From: Hymenobacter sp. DG25B
GTDB lineage: Bacteria; Bacteroidota; Bacteroidia; Cytophagales; Hymenobacteraceae
Length of the DNA stretch: 64,000 nucleotides
Reading direction: 5' to 3'
Assembly: GCF_000801315.1 (NCBI RefSeq)
Contig: NZ_CP010054.1
Span: 682,001 to 746,000, forward strand
Each line of letters starts with the position of its first letter. Position 1 is the first letter of the stretch. A model generated the notes under the pieces. That model made no database searches. It saw nothing but the letters and a program-made list of their open reading frames with translations, and was not told where the DNA came from. The translations under genes and the position numbers were made by a program. Positions 50,850-58,818 of this stretch are shown here, piece by piece.

Positions 50850-53633
50850 CTAAAATCGGAAGTTGTAGGTAATGGCCGGAATAGGATGGGCAAAAATGGC
50901 CATCTTATATCCCTTAATCTGCCCATTCACAGTTTTGAAGTACACCGAGAAAGGGTTGTCGCGGCCCGTCAGGTTATACACACCCAGCGTCCAGGAGCTG
51001 TGGGCCAGCTTGCGCACTTTGTGGTTGCCTTCAATATTCAGGGCCACATCGGCGCGGTAGTAGTCGGGCACGCGGTAGGCGTTGCGCTCGGAGTAGTACA
51101 CCCGCTCGGCGCCGCCGGCGTAGTAGGTGGCCAGCGGCAGGGTAATGGGCCGCCCGGTGCTGTAGGTGAGGTTGAGGGAGGTGCTCACGCGCCGGCTGAA
51201 GCGGTAGTTGCCAATCAGCGTCAGGTCGTGGGGTTTGTCGAAGTTGCTGGGGTAGTAGCGCCCGCCGTTTACCCGGTCGGCGGGCGGGCCGGCATTAGCC
51301 TTTACCAAAGAGCGAGAATAGGTATAGCTCACCCAGCCATTGAGCTTGCCCGTGAGCTTGCGCACCAGTAGCTCTACGCCATAGGCCCGGCCCATGGCAT
51401 TCACGACATCGGTTTCCAGGTGGGGGTTGAGCAGCAGCGTAGCGCCGCCCTTATAATCCACAAAGTCGCGCGTAGACTTATAATACAGTTCCACGGAGGT
51501 TTCTACCGTGTTGCTCTTCAGGTTGTGGTAATAGCCCATGGATGCCTGGTTGCCCACCTGCGGGCGGATGTAGGCGTCGCTCAGCTTCCAGATATCAGTA
51601 GGCGAAACAGCCACCGTGTTCGACAGCAGATGCAGGTACTGGCGGGTGCGGTTGTAGCTCAGCTTCACGGAGGAGTGGTCGGTAAGCGAGTAGCGGGCCG
51701 AAAACCGGTATTCCGGCCCGTGGTAGGAGGCCAGCACCTTCCCGGCGCCATACTGCACGGTATCAAGTATACTCGAGGTAGATCGGGACTTGCCCGGCGC
51801 GTACTGGTACACGGCGCGCGGGCCCAGGGCCTGATAAAGCGAGTAGCGCAGCCCCACCGAAACCGACAGCCGGGGCGTGATATCAAACCGGTCGGAAGCG
51901 TACAGGGCGCTTTCCAGGGCCTGCTCGCGGGGCAATACATTGGGCGTTACCAACGACTCCGCGCCCGAGGGCCGCTGGCTGCCCGGCTCGATGTTGTACC
52001 GCAGGGAGCTCACCCCAAAATCTACGGTATGGCGGGCGTTGGGGAAATAGCTGAAATCGGCCAGCCCGCTGTACTGCCTGATGCCGTAGGCCAGCCGGGA
52101 GGCCGTGGCCGCGTCCCGCTGACTGGTAATGTTATAACCGTAGTCGGAGAGGGTGCCCGTGAGTACCCCGTAGAGCTTATTGCTGAAGGAATGCCGCCAC
52201 TTCAGGCTGGCCGTTTGGTTGTTGTAGCGGTACGCCGTATCACTGGCCAGCTGAAATTTATCGGCGCTGCGGTAGGCCGTCAGGTAGAGGGTGTTTTTGT
52301 CGGAAAAGGCGTGGCTGACGTGGGCGGCCAGATCATAAAAAGAAGCCGAGCTTTCCTGAAAGGTTTTTCCGGGCAGCAGCTTCAGCAGCCAGTCGGAGTA
52401 GCTGCTGCGCCCGCTCAGGATAAACGCGCTTTTGTCCTTCACAATGGGCCCTTCCAACGTCAGGCGACTGGTAAGCGGGCCAACACCCCCGGAGCCGGAA
52501 AACTTCTTCTTGTTGCCTTCCCGCGTGGTGATGTCCAGCACCGAGGAAAGCCGCCCGCCGTACTTGGCCGGAATGGCACTTTTATACAGCTCCACGCCCT
52601 GCAGAATATCGGGGTTAAAAGCCGAGAAAAAGCCAAATAGATGGGAAGGGTTGTAGATAATGGCATCGTTGAACAGAATCAGGTTCTGGTCGGCAGTGCC
52701 GCCGCGCACATTCAGGCCGGTGTTGCCTTCACTCACTGACTTCACACCCGGCAGCGTGAGCACCACCCGCAGGATATCGGTTTCACCAAAGGCCGTGGGC
52801 ACCTGCCGCATGGTTTTGATGTCGAGCTTCTCCAGGCCCATCTGCATGCCCGAAACGTTCTTGTCCTTCTCGGCTTCAATCACCACTTCCTTCAGCGGGA
52901 TAATATCCTCCTCGGTTTCAATGTCCAGCTTGCCGTTGCCGTGCAGCACCAGCTGGCGCCGGGTATTCTGAATGCCGATGCCGCGCAACCGCAATTCATG
53001 GCGGCCCAGGGGCAGCGTGAGGGAGTAATAGCCGTACTGATCGGTAGTAGTTCCGACTTTCAGGGCTTCTACATACACGGTAGCGCCAATCACCGGCTCG
53101 CCGGAAGTTTGGGTGCGTATGTGGCCCGCTACCGTGGCTTTGTTGCCTGGCGCCGCGCTTCCTGCCGTTCCAATTTCGTAGCGCTTCAACTCGGCGGCAC
53201 TTACGCTGGCCACCCTCCCGGTGCCTCTTTCAGTCGGCACTACTGGGGTTTCCTGCGCGGTTTGTTCCGTTGTGGCCAGTTGAAAAAAGCTTTCCGGTAC
53301 GGTAGCCTGCAGAGGCGGCCCACCCAGAATATACACCCGCTTTTCCTCCTCATCCAGCACAAACTGCAGTGGCGTGCCCCGCAGGGCCAGCTCCAGCGCC
53401 TGGGGCAGAGGTTGGGCGCTTAGCTCGGCGGTTATGGCTAGGCTATCTGTCTCGGCGGGGTTAAAGTAAAAGTGGTAGCGCGTCTGGGTTTCCAGCTGAC
53501 GGATAAACTCTGCAAACGGCACCTGCCGATAGGTGCCGCTGACCACTTCCGGGGTGGGCCGTTGCTGCCCATAACCCGGCTGCAACAGGCTGCTGAGTGC
53601 CAGTAGCAGTACTATCCGGTAGAGGTATTTCAT
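50850..53633 (-). CDS. TonB-dependent receptor with STN and CarboxypepD-like domains (copy B)
   Basis: 927 residues from ATG 53633 (MKYLYRIVLLLALSSLLQPG, signal). Its layout is the same as the copy at 43322: STN (VSGTYRQVPFAEFIRQLETQ), CarboxypepD-like (ATVAGHIRTQTSGEPVIGAT VYVE), plug (ETDILRVVLTLPGVKSVSEG NTGLNVRGG; PSHLFGFFSAFNPDILQGVE) and barrel ending PIPAITYNFRF. The plug and early barrel are almost identical between copies, while the STN and the extracellular loops differ more, which would suit different ligands. No sigma or anti-sigma gene is next to it. Confidence 0.95.
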   Translation of the reverse strand: MKYLYRIVLLLALSSLLQPGYGQQRPTPEVVSGTYRQVPFAEFIRQLETQTRYHFYFNPAETDSLAITAELSAQPLPQALELALRGTPLQFVLDEEEKRVYILGGPPLQATVPESFFQLATTEQTAQETPVVPTERGTGRVASVSAAELKRYEIGTAGSAAPGNKATVAGHIRTQTSGEPVIGATVYVEALKVGTTTDQYGYYSLTLPLGRHELRLRGIGIQNTRRQLVLHGNGKLDIETEEDIIPLKEVVIEAEKDKNVSGMQMGLEKLDIKTMRQVPTAFGETDILRVVLTLPGVKSVSEGNTGLNVRGGTADQNLILFNDAIIYNPSHLFGFFSAFNPDILQGVELYKSAIPAKYGGRLSSVLDITTREGNKKKFSGSGGVGPLTSRLTLEGPIVKDKSAFILSGRSSYSDWLLKLLPGKTFQESSASFYDLAAHVSHAFSDKNTLYLTAYRSADKFQLASDTAYRYNNQTASLKWRHSFSNKLYGVLTGTLSDYGYNITSQRDAATASRLAYGIRQYSGLADFSYFPNARHTVDFGVSSLRYNIEPGSQRPSGAESLVTPNVLPREQALESALYASDRFDITPRLSVSVGLRYSLYQALGPRAVYQYAPGKSRSTSSILDTVQYGAGKVLASYHGPEYRFSARYSLTDHSSVKLSYNRTRQYLHLLSNTVAVSPTDIWKLSDAYIRPQVGNQASMGYYHNLKSNTVETSVELYYKSTRDFVDYKGGATLLLNPHLETDVVNAMGRAYGVELLVRKLTGKLNGWVSYTYSRSLVKANAGPPADRVNGGRYYPSNFDKPHDLTLIGNYRFSRRVSTSLNLTYSTGRPITLPLATYYAGGAERVYYSERNAYRVPDYYRADVALNIEGNHKVRKLAHSSWTLGVYNLTGRDNPFSVYFKTVNGQIKGYKMAIFAHPIPAITYNFRF

Positions 53634-53672
53634 GAAAGGCGCATGCAGCAAATAAGGGAAACAGCCCGGGAA

Positions 53673-54443
53673 TTAAGGTGTGGCCGCCGGCAGACTCTGG
53701 TAGTAGCGGATTAGCCGGACCAGGTCGGCCTCGCGGGTGGCTTTTTTAAAGCGGAGCTTCTGGCTGCGGCTAAATTTCTGCAGCTCTTTCCGCTGGTCCG
53801 GGAAAATGCGCAATACCGGGGCCAACTGGCTAACCGGGTAGTAGGCGTTGCCCATCTGCACATACAGCTGATCAATGACGCGGAAAACCGGGTAATAGAT
53901 TTTCTGGTCCGACTGCTCCTTCATTTCTTTCCGACGTTTGGCCAGCACCCGCACCGGGCCATCCAGCAATACCTCGTAAAAACCGGTAGCTACCGCATGC
54001 GGGGCACCGGGCTGGTTTTCCAGCCGCACAAACCGATGCGTCCCTACCGTAAAGCCCGCTACCTTTTCTTCTACCAGGTGCAGAAACAAAGCCGTAGCCG
54101 GCTGCTGCAAAACCAGCTGATCCAGCCGGATATCGTAAAGCAGCGGGACGTTAGGGTAGCTATGGCCCCAGTATGCCACACTGCCCAGTTGGGGCTTGTT
54201 GGATTCAAAAAACTGGTGCCCCTCCGATTTGCGGTAGTAGCGGGTATAGTCTACGTACTCTTTGCCATGGTAAAGCTGCGACTGATCCTGCCGCATGGCC
54301 TCATAATGGTGGGTGAGCTGCCGGGCAGCAGCCGTGAGAAATGTGGAGTCCGGGTGCGGCACCTGCCCCCGCGCCGCCAAGGAAACCCCGAAGGCCAGCA
54401 GGAAAAGAAAAAGACAGGTTTTAATGCTGTCAGCGTAAGGCAT
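53673..54443 (-). CDS. Exported protein of unknown family, first gene of TonB operon copy B
   Basis: 256 residues with a signal peptide (about 1-26, ending LAARGQ). Paralog of the protein at 46158: KEYVDYTRYYRKSEGHQFF, LLYDIRLDQLVLQQPATA, VATGFYEVLLDGPVRVLAKR and QKLRFKKATREADLVRLIRY YQSL all align. The shared features suggest a compact beta-rich periplasmic protein with a basic helical end. It is always first in the operon, 39 bases before the receptor here. Function unknown. Confidence 0.82.
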   Translation of the reverse strand: MPYADSIKTCLFLFLLAFGVSLAARGQVPHPDSTFLTAAARQLTHHYEAMRQDQSQLYHGKEYVDYTRYYRKSEGHQFFESNKPQLGSVAYWGHSYPNVPLLYDIRLDQLVLQQPATALFLHLVEEKVAGFTVGTHRFVRLENQPGAPHAVATGFYEVLLDGPVRVLAKRRKEMKEQSDQKIYYPVFRVIDQLYVQMGNAYYPVSQLAPVLRIFPDQRKELQKFSRSQKLRFKKATREADLVRLIRYYQSLPAATP

Positions 54444-54620
54444 CTACCTCGATGGCTTGAATAGTAGATGGAAGGGCAAGGTTTTGCAGCATAATACAGC
54501 TTCTGGAGCAGCGGCCGGGCGCTTTTCTGAGAAAGGTAAACAATCGGCAGGCTACATTGAAATAACTTTCCGCGGGTGCCCTGGGAGGCTTGGTTATCAG
54601 AATGAAACAGCGGGGCCACT

Positions 54621-54628
54621 TATCTTGC
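54621..54628 (+). promoter_or_regulatory. -7 promoter box (TATCTTGC) for the DUF1684 gene
   Basis: TATCTTGC ends four bases before the ATG at 54633, the same layout as at 12214, which implies a leaderless transcript. Confidence 0.45.
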
Positions 54629-54632
54629 GGCT

Positions 54633-55271
54633 ATGAAAACCAGCTTGCTTTTCCTGTTGCTGCTCCAGGGCCTGACTGCCTGGGCACAAGTTCCGCCTGC
54701 TTCCCGCAGCCTACGCCCCACGGCCGCGGAGCACGCCCGGGCTGTAGCAACCTTTCAGCAGGAACTGAACGCGGAATACCGTAACCCCGCGGAGTCGCCA
54801 CTGACGCCGGAGGACCGCGCGGCTTTCACGGGCCTGCTCTTTTTTCCGGTTAACTACAGTGCCTGCGTAGAAGGCCGGTTTGTGGCTGATTCGCTCTCAG
54901 TGCCTTTTGCCATGCAAACCAGCACCAGCCGCCGCCCCATGTACCGCAAGTATGGAGAGGTGCATTTCACATTAAGTGGCCAGCCCCTAAAGCTCACGGT
55001 GTATCAAAACCAGGAGCTGATGCAAAAGCCGGGGTTTGAAGACTACCTCTTCGTGCCCTTCACTGACCCCACCAATGGCCAAACCAGCTATGGCGGCGGG
55101 CGCTATCTGGATGTGCGCACCGGCCAGATACAGGGTGGCATGTTGGTGCTGGACTTCAACCGCGCTTATAATCCCTTCTGCGCCTACAGTGGCCGCTACT
55201 CCTGCCCCGTGCCGCCCGCCGAAAACCGCCTGCCCGTGGCCATAGAAGCCGGTGTGAAGAGCCCGCATTAA
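54633..55271 (+). CDS. DUF1684 domain-containing exported protein
   Basis: 212 residues. Signal peptide about 1-19 (ending TAWAQ). The DUF1684 signatures are strong: NAEYRNPAESPLTPEDRAAF TGLLFFP, RRPMYRKYGEVHFTLSGQPL KLTVYQNQ, YLFVPFTDPTNGQTSYGGGR YLD and the close DFNRAYNPFCAYSGRYSCPV PPAENRLPVAI. Function unknown; the conserved DFN.AYNP.CAY motif looks like a binding or catalytic site. It is divergent from TonB operon copy B but is common in Bacteroidota outside that context. Confidence 0.94.
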   Translation: MKTSLLFLLLLQGLTAWAQVPPASRSLRPTAAEHARAVATFQQELNAEYRNPAESPLTPEDRAAFTGLLFFPVNYSACVEGRFVADSLSVPFAMQTSTSRRPMYRKYGEVHFTLSGQPLKLTVYQNQELMQKPGFEDYLFVPFTDPTNGQTSYGGGRYLDVRTGQIQGGMLVLDFNRAYNPFCAYSGRYSCPVPPAENRLPVAIEAGVKSPH

Positions 55272-55288
55272 TTCTAACTTTTCGCTCC

Positions 55289-55330
55289 AAAAACAGAGCG
55301 CCCGCAGCATGCTGCGGGCGCTCTGTTTTT
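55289..55330. terminator. Perfect 42-base palindromic terminator
   Basis: AAAAACAGAGCGCCCGCAGCA is followed immediately by its exact reverse complement, with no unpaired centre. A and T runs at both ends let it serve the convergent DUF1684 and TPM genes. Confidence 0.88.
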
Positions 55331-55349
55331 ATCAGGATACAAGCTGGGT

Positions 55350-56168
55350 TTACCAGCTGCCGCTGGCGCCACCGCCCCCGGAGCTGCCGCCGCCAAAGCC
55401 GCCGAAACCGCCGCCGCCCCCAAAACCACCACCACCTCCGCCGAAGCCACCGCCGCCGAAACCGCCGCTACCAAAGATGATGGGCGGAATCATGCCGCCG
55501 CCAAAGCCGCGGTTGCGCCGGCCGCCACCGCCTTTACCACCGCCCATGCGGGAGATGAACAGGAAGATGAGCAGGGCCAGCACTACCCAGAACAGCCAGC
55601 CGGAGCCGCCACTATCATTGTAGTCGCCGGAGGGGCGGGGCTCGGCCTGGTACTCGCCGGCGGCTAGCGCAAACAGGCGGTCCGTAGCGGCATCCAGTCC
55701 TTTATAGTACTCGTCGGCGCGGAAGTTGGGCACCAGCACATTGGTGATGATGCGCTTGGCCAAGGCATCGGGAATAGCGCCTTCCAGGCCGTAGCCGGTA
55801 TGGATGTTGATTTTATGCTCTTCCTTGGAAACCAGAATCAGCAGACCATTATTCTTGCCTTTGCGGCCAATGCCCCACTTCTCAAACAGCTGCTGGGCGT
55901 AGTCGGCCACCTCGGCGCCTTCCAGGGAAGGTACCGTCACAATGGCCATTTGCGAGGAGGTGGAGTCATCATAGGCCACCAGCTTGCGCTCCAGGGCCTC
56001 CACTTCCTCCGGGCGCATCAGCCCGGCCAGGTCATTTACCAGGCGCGGGGGCGAGGGGCGTTCCGGCAGGGTTTGCGCAAACAGGGGCGGGGCCACCAGC
56101 AGGAGCAGCAGCCACAGAAAGTAGATGGGGCGCAGGGCGGCACCGGGCCGGAAGAGAGGTAGCATCAT
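55350..56168 (-). CDS. TPM domain membrane protein with glycine-rich tail (YgcG-like)
   Basis: 272 residues. Signal peptide about 1-32. The TPM domain (about 37-165) has RLVNDLAGLMRPEEVEALER KL, QMAIVTVPSLEGAEVADYAQ and HTGYGLEGAIPDALAKRI. One membrane helix follows (about 190-208, WLFWVVLALLIFLFI), then a Gly/Phe-rich tail (repeated GGFGGG) ending SGSW, as in many YgcG/DUF1517-type proteins. Its start overlaps the stop of the second TPM gene by four bases (ATGA). With LemA upstream it forms the LemA-TPM cluster, which is thought to act at the membrane, possibly in protein quality control. Confidence 0.93.
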   Translation of the reverse strand: MMLPLFRPGAALRPIYFLWLLLLLVAPPLFAQTLPERPSPPRLVNDLAGLMRPEEVEALERKLVAYDDSTSSQMAIVTVPSLEGAEVADYAQQLFEKWGIGRKGKNNGLLILVSKEEHKINIHTGYGLEGAIPDALAKRIITNVLVPNFRADEYYKGLDAATDRLFALAAGEYQAEPRPSGDYNDSGGSGWLFWVVLALLIFLFISRMGGGKGGGGRRNRGFGGGMIPPIIFGSGGFGGGGFGGGGGGFGGGGGFGGFGGGSSGGGGASGSW

Positions 56169-56620
56169 ATACGCGGCGGCGTAGCGTCGCCAAACGAAAT
56201 GGAGTCGTCTAGTTCGTTCTGGTCGGTGTGGGCGTTATAGGGGAAATACCGCTGCAACTGCTCGCCTACCATCTGAATGCCGCGCTCCAGGCCCAGTACA
56301 AACTTGTGGGTCCGAAAATTCTCGAGCACAATTTCCTTCGTGGTTTCCCAGAAGTCATCGGGCACGGCAGAGTTAATACCGGCATCACCCACAATGGCAA
56401 ACTGACGGGTTTCCCAGGCTACATAAAACAAGACCCCGTTGCGCTCCGCCGTTTCCTGCATGTTAAGCTGCGCAAATATTTGCGCGGCCCGGTCCAGCGG
56501 CTCCGGGGTAGGGCAGGTGTCTTCAAAATGCACCCGGATTTCGCCGGAAGTCGTGACTTCAGCCTGCCGGATGGCTGCTACCAGTGCAGCCTCCTGCTGG
56601 GGCGTGAGAGGATTAACCAT
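56165..56620 (-). CDS. Short TPM domain protein
   Basis: 151 residues without a signal peptide or membrane helix. TPM domain: EAALVAAIRQAEVTTSGEIR VHFED, IFAQLNMQETAERNGVLFYV, ETRQFAIVGDAGINSAVPDD FW and LERGIQMVGEQLQRYFPYN. It lies between lemA and the longer TPM gene and overlaps the latter by four bases. Its promoter side is interrupted by the heptamer repeat element at 56626-56722. Confidence 0.92.
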   Translation of the reverse strand: MVNPLTPQQEAALVAAIRQAEVTTSGEIRVHFEDTCPTPEPLDRAAQIFAQLNMQETAERNGVLFYVAWETRQFAIVGDAGINSAVPDDFWETTKEIVLENFRTHKFVLGLERGIQMVGEQLQRYFPYNAHTDQNELDDSISFGDATPPRI

Positions 56621-56625
56621 AGTTC

Positions 56626-56722
56626 AGTTGTCAGTTGTCAGTTGTCAGTCGCCAGTCGCCAGTTGTCAGTTCGTTTAACGAAGCATTAACAACTGGCAAC
56701 TGGCAATTGACAACTGGCAACT
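56626..56722. repeat. Inverted arrays of 7-base units
   Basis: Six head-to-tail units of AGTTGTC or AGTCGCC (56626-56667) face five units of the complement, AACAACT, GGCAACT, GGCAATT and GACAACT (56688-56722), across a 16-base spacer. The arrays occupy almost the whole gap between the TPM and lemA genes and would fold into a long imperfect hairpin. Confidence 0.85.
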
Positions 56723-56725
56723 CAA

Positions 56726-57304
56726 TTAAAATTGTACGGTAGGCGCTTTCTGCGCGCCGGCTTCTGCCTCAAAGTAGGGCTTTTCAGTGAAGCCAAACAT
56801 ACCCGCAAAGATGTTATTGGGGAAAGACTTGATGTAGCCGTTGTAGTCGTTGGTGACGGTGTTAAACTTCTGCCGCTCCACGTTAATACGGTTCTCGGTC
56901 CCCTCAATCTGAGCCTGCAGTTCCTGGAAGTTGGCGTTGGCTTTCAGGTCCGGATAGTTTTCCGAAACGGCCAGCAGGCGGCCCAGCCCGGCCGATACCT
57001 GGCTTTGGGCTTCCTGGAATTTCTTGATGTTTTCGGGCGTCAGCTGGTCAGCGGAAAGCTGCACGCTGGTGGCCTTGGCGCGGGCATTAATTACGTCGGT
57101 CAGGGTTGACTTCTCGAAGTTGGCGGCGCCTTTCACGGTGTTTACCAGGTTCGGAATCAAGTCGGAGCGGCGCTGGTAGCTGTTCTGCACGTTGGCCCAC
57201 TGGGCTTTCACGGCCTGGTCTTTCGATACCATGGAGTTGTAACCGCAGGAAGACTGACTCAGCATAATGACCAGGCCGGCCAGATAAAGGAGGAAACGTT
57301 TCAT
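56726..57304 (-). CDS. lemA: LemA family protein
   Basis: 192 residues. N-terminal hydrophobic segment with a possible lipobox (MLSQSSC, about 14-20), then GYNSMVSKDQAVKAQWANVQ NSYQRRSDLIPNLVNTVKGA, the LemA signature. The remainder is a long helical region (FQEAQSQVSAGLGRLLAVSE NYPDLKAN, ELQAQIEGTENRINVERQKF N) and ends SFPNNIFAGMFGF, also typical. It is predicted to be anchored in the membrane with a helical bundle outside. First gene of the LemA-TPM-TPM operon, although a repeat element now lies between it and the TPM genes. Confidence 0.95.
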   Translation of the reverse strand: MKRFLLYLAGLVIMLSQSSCGYNSMVSKDQAVKAQWANVQNSYQRRSDLIPNLVNTVKGAANFEKSTLTDVINARAKATSVQLSADQLTPENIKKFQEAQSQVSAGLGRLLAVSENYPDLKANANFQELQAQIEGTENRINVERQKFNTVTNDYNGYIKSFPNNIFAGMFGFTEKPYFEAEAGAQKAPTVQF

Positions 57305-57492
57305 GAGAAAGGATTGGGAAAGAAAGTGAGGGAGAGAAAATCAAAGAAAAGCGGGCTGCCGCCCCAGGAAAGCAGTTGCTGATGAGCTTACTGCCCCGGC
57401 AATACTATGCACGAAATCCTATATACACGTGCTGCCAGTACGAAATCAGAACGCAGCGGTTGTATTATAGGCCGCCAACCGCGCCGAATCCT

Positions 57493-57500
57493 TATTTTGC
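57493..57500 (+). promoter_or_regulatory. -7 promoter box (TATTTTGC) for the nucleotidyltransferase gene
   Basis: TATTTTGC lies 29 bases before the ATG at 57530, matching the TAnnTTGC form seen elsewhere in the window. Confidence 0.4.
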
Positions 57501-57529
57501 GAGTCTATCTGACCACCATTGCACCGCAC

Positions 57530-58528
57530 ATGAAAGCAGTTATTCCCGTTGCCGGCATTGGGTCGCGCCTGCGGCCTCACACGCACACCCAGCCTAAGTC
57601 GTTGGTACCCGTGGCCGGAAATACTATTCTGGGCCATATCATCGACCGTTTGCGCGATGCCGGTTTTGAGGAGTTTGTGTTCATCATTGGCTACCTGGGC
57701 GAGAAAATTGAGCGCTACGTGCGCCGCGAGTATCCCGATCTGAAAGTCACCTTTGTGGTGCAGGAACCCCGTGAGGGCATCGGCCACGCCCTGTGGCTGG
57801 CCCGTGACACTTTCCGCCACGACCCTGACGGCGTACTGATTCTGCTGGGCGACACCATTGTGGACGTGGACCTGCCCCGGCTGCTGGAAATGCCCGGCAC
57901 CGTGCTGGCCGTGAAAGAGGTGAAAACCCCCGGCATGTTTGGCCTGGTAGAAACCAGCGGTAGCGGCCGCGTGACCAAAGTGGTGGAGAAGCCCAAAATC
58001 CCCAAGTCGAACTACGCCATGGTGGGCCTCTACAAAATAGCCAACCCCGAGCGGCTGGCCGAAGCCCTGGAATATATCATCAATGAGGACCAGCGCACCC
58101 ACGGCGAGTTCCAGCTCACGGATGCGCTGATGCGCCTGATTCAGCAGGGCGAGGAAATTACCACCACGCCGGTAGACAACTGGTTTGACTGCGGCCGCAA
58201 GGAAACCCTGCTGGAAGCCAACGCCCGCCTGCTCAACCGCCCCGAGTTCCTGGCCCGCCTGTACCCCGAGTTTCCCGATACCATCATCATTCCGCCCGTC
58301 AGCATTGGCAAGGACTGCCAGATTTCGCACTCCATCATCGGCCCCAACGTGGCCATCGGCGACCGTACCATCGTCAAAAACACTATCCTGAGCGACTCCA
58401 TCATCGGCTCCTACTCCGAGCTGCGCTCCGCCGTGATGCACGACTGCATTGTGGGTTCCGATGCCTCCTTCCGCGGCCTCAACCACAGCATCAACATCGG
58501 GGACAATACCGAAATAGATTACAGCTAA
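57530..58528 (+). CDS. Sugar-phosphate nucleotidyltransferase
   Basis: 332 residues. The N-terminal nucleotidyltransferase domain has MKAVIPVAGIGSRLRPHTHT QPKSLVPVAG, the G-x-G-x-R-x-x-x-x-T-x-x-x-P-K motif. It also has DGVLILLGDTIVDVDLPRLL with the metal-binding Asp, and KVVEKPKIPKSNYAMVGLYK. After about residue 240 the chain turns into hexapeptide left-handed beta-helix repeats (ISIGKDCQISHSIIGPNVAI). It would activate a sugar-1-phosphate with NTP; the exact sugar is uncertain (glucose-1-phosphate thymidylyl- or uridylyl-type). ATG 57530 was chosen by homology; the frame extends 41 codons upstream. No other sugar gene is near. Confidence 0.92.
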   Translation: MKAVIPVAGIGSRLRPHTHTQPKSLVPVAGNTILGHIIDRLRDAGFEEFVFIIGYLGEKIERYVRREYPDLKVTFVVQEPREGIGHALWLARDTFRHDPDGVLILLGDTIVDVDLPRLLEMPGTVLAVKEVKTPGMFGLVETSGSGRVTKVVEKPKIPKSNYAMVGLYKIANPERLAEALEYIINEDQRTHGEFQLTDALMRLIQQGEEITTTPVDNWFDCGRKETLLEANARLLNRPEFLARLYPEFPDTIIIPPVSIGKDCQISHSIIGPNVAIGDRTIVKNTILSDSIIGSYSELRSAVMHDCIVGSDASFRGLNHSINIGDNTEIDYS

Positions 58529-58536
58529 GGCGGTAT

Positions 58537-58701
58537 GTGTCATTGCGAGGACGAAGGACGAAGCAATCCGTCCTTTAAAAAGCACTGAAGTCTCTTTTAC
58601 CAGAAAGCCCTTGTCGTACGATACGTCAAGGGCTTTTCACATCTTAAGGCTCTCCGCGTTTCAGGGGACGGATTGCTTCGGCTGGCGCCTCGCAATGACA
58701 C
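58537..58701. repeat. Inverted-repeat element of the GTCATTGCGAGG type
   Basis: Arms at 58537-58574 (GTGTCATTGCGAGG...GAAGCAATCCGTCC) and 58666-58701 (GGACGGATTGCTTCG...CTCGCAATGACAC) are near complements. They enclose the terminator at 58604-58637. Confidence 0.82.
58604..58637 (+). terminator. Terminator of the nucleotidyltransferase gene
   Basis: AAAGCCCTTG pairs with CAAGGGCTTT around a 13-base loop, followed by T. It lies inside the larger inverted repeat. Confidence 0.75.
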
Positions 58702-58806
58702 GTTGAAATATCACTGAGACAAAATTTTCTGCTCCGGAGTACGTTTCGGCACAACCTGCGGGCCGGCTTGGCAGTACGCGGGGTTGCGGCTTCGGCCGTG
58801 AAACGT

Positions 58807-58814
58807 TACTTTGG
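58807..58814 (+). promoter_or_regulatory. -7 promoter box (TACTTTGG) for the VWA-like lipoprotein gene
   Basis: TACTTTGG ends four bases before the ATG at 58819; the transcript would be leaderless or nearly so. Confidence 0.42.
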
Positions 58815-58818
58815 CTCG

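Noticed and set aside
55309..55623. Proline-rich plus-strand frame
   Set aside because: It is only the complement of the Gly-rich tail of the TPM protein.
56626..56722. Possible CRISPR array
   Set aside because: The units are 7 bases with no spacers and switch orientation; no cas gene is present.
57446..58585. 379-codon minus-strand frame opposite the nucleotidyltransferase
   Set aside because: The plus strand has the nucleotidyltransferase motifs; the antisense frame has no recognisable domain.
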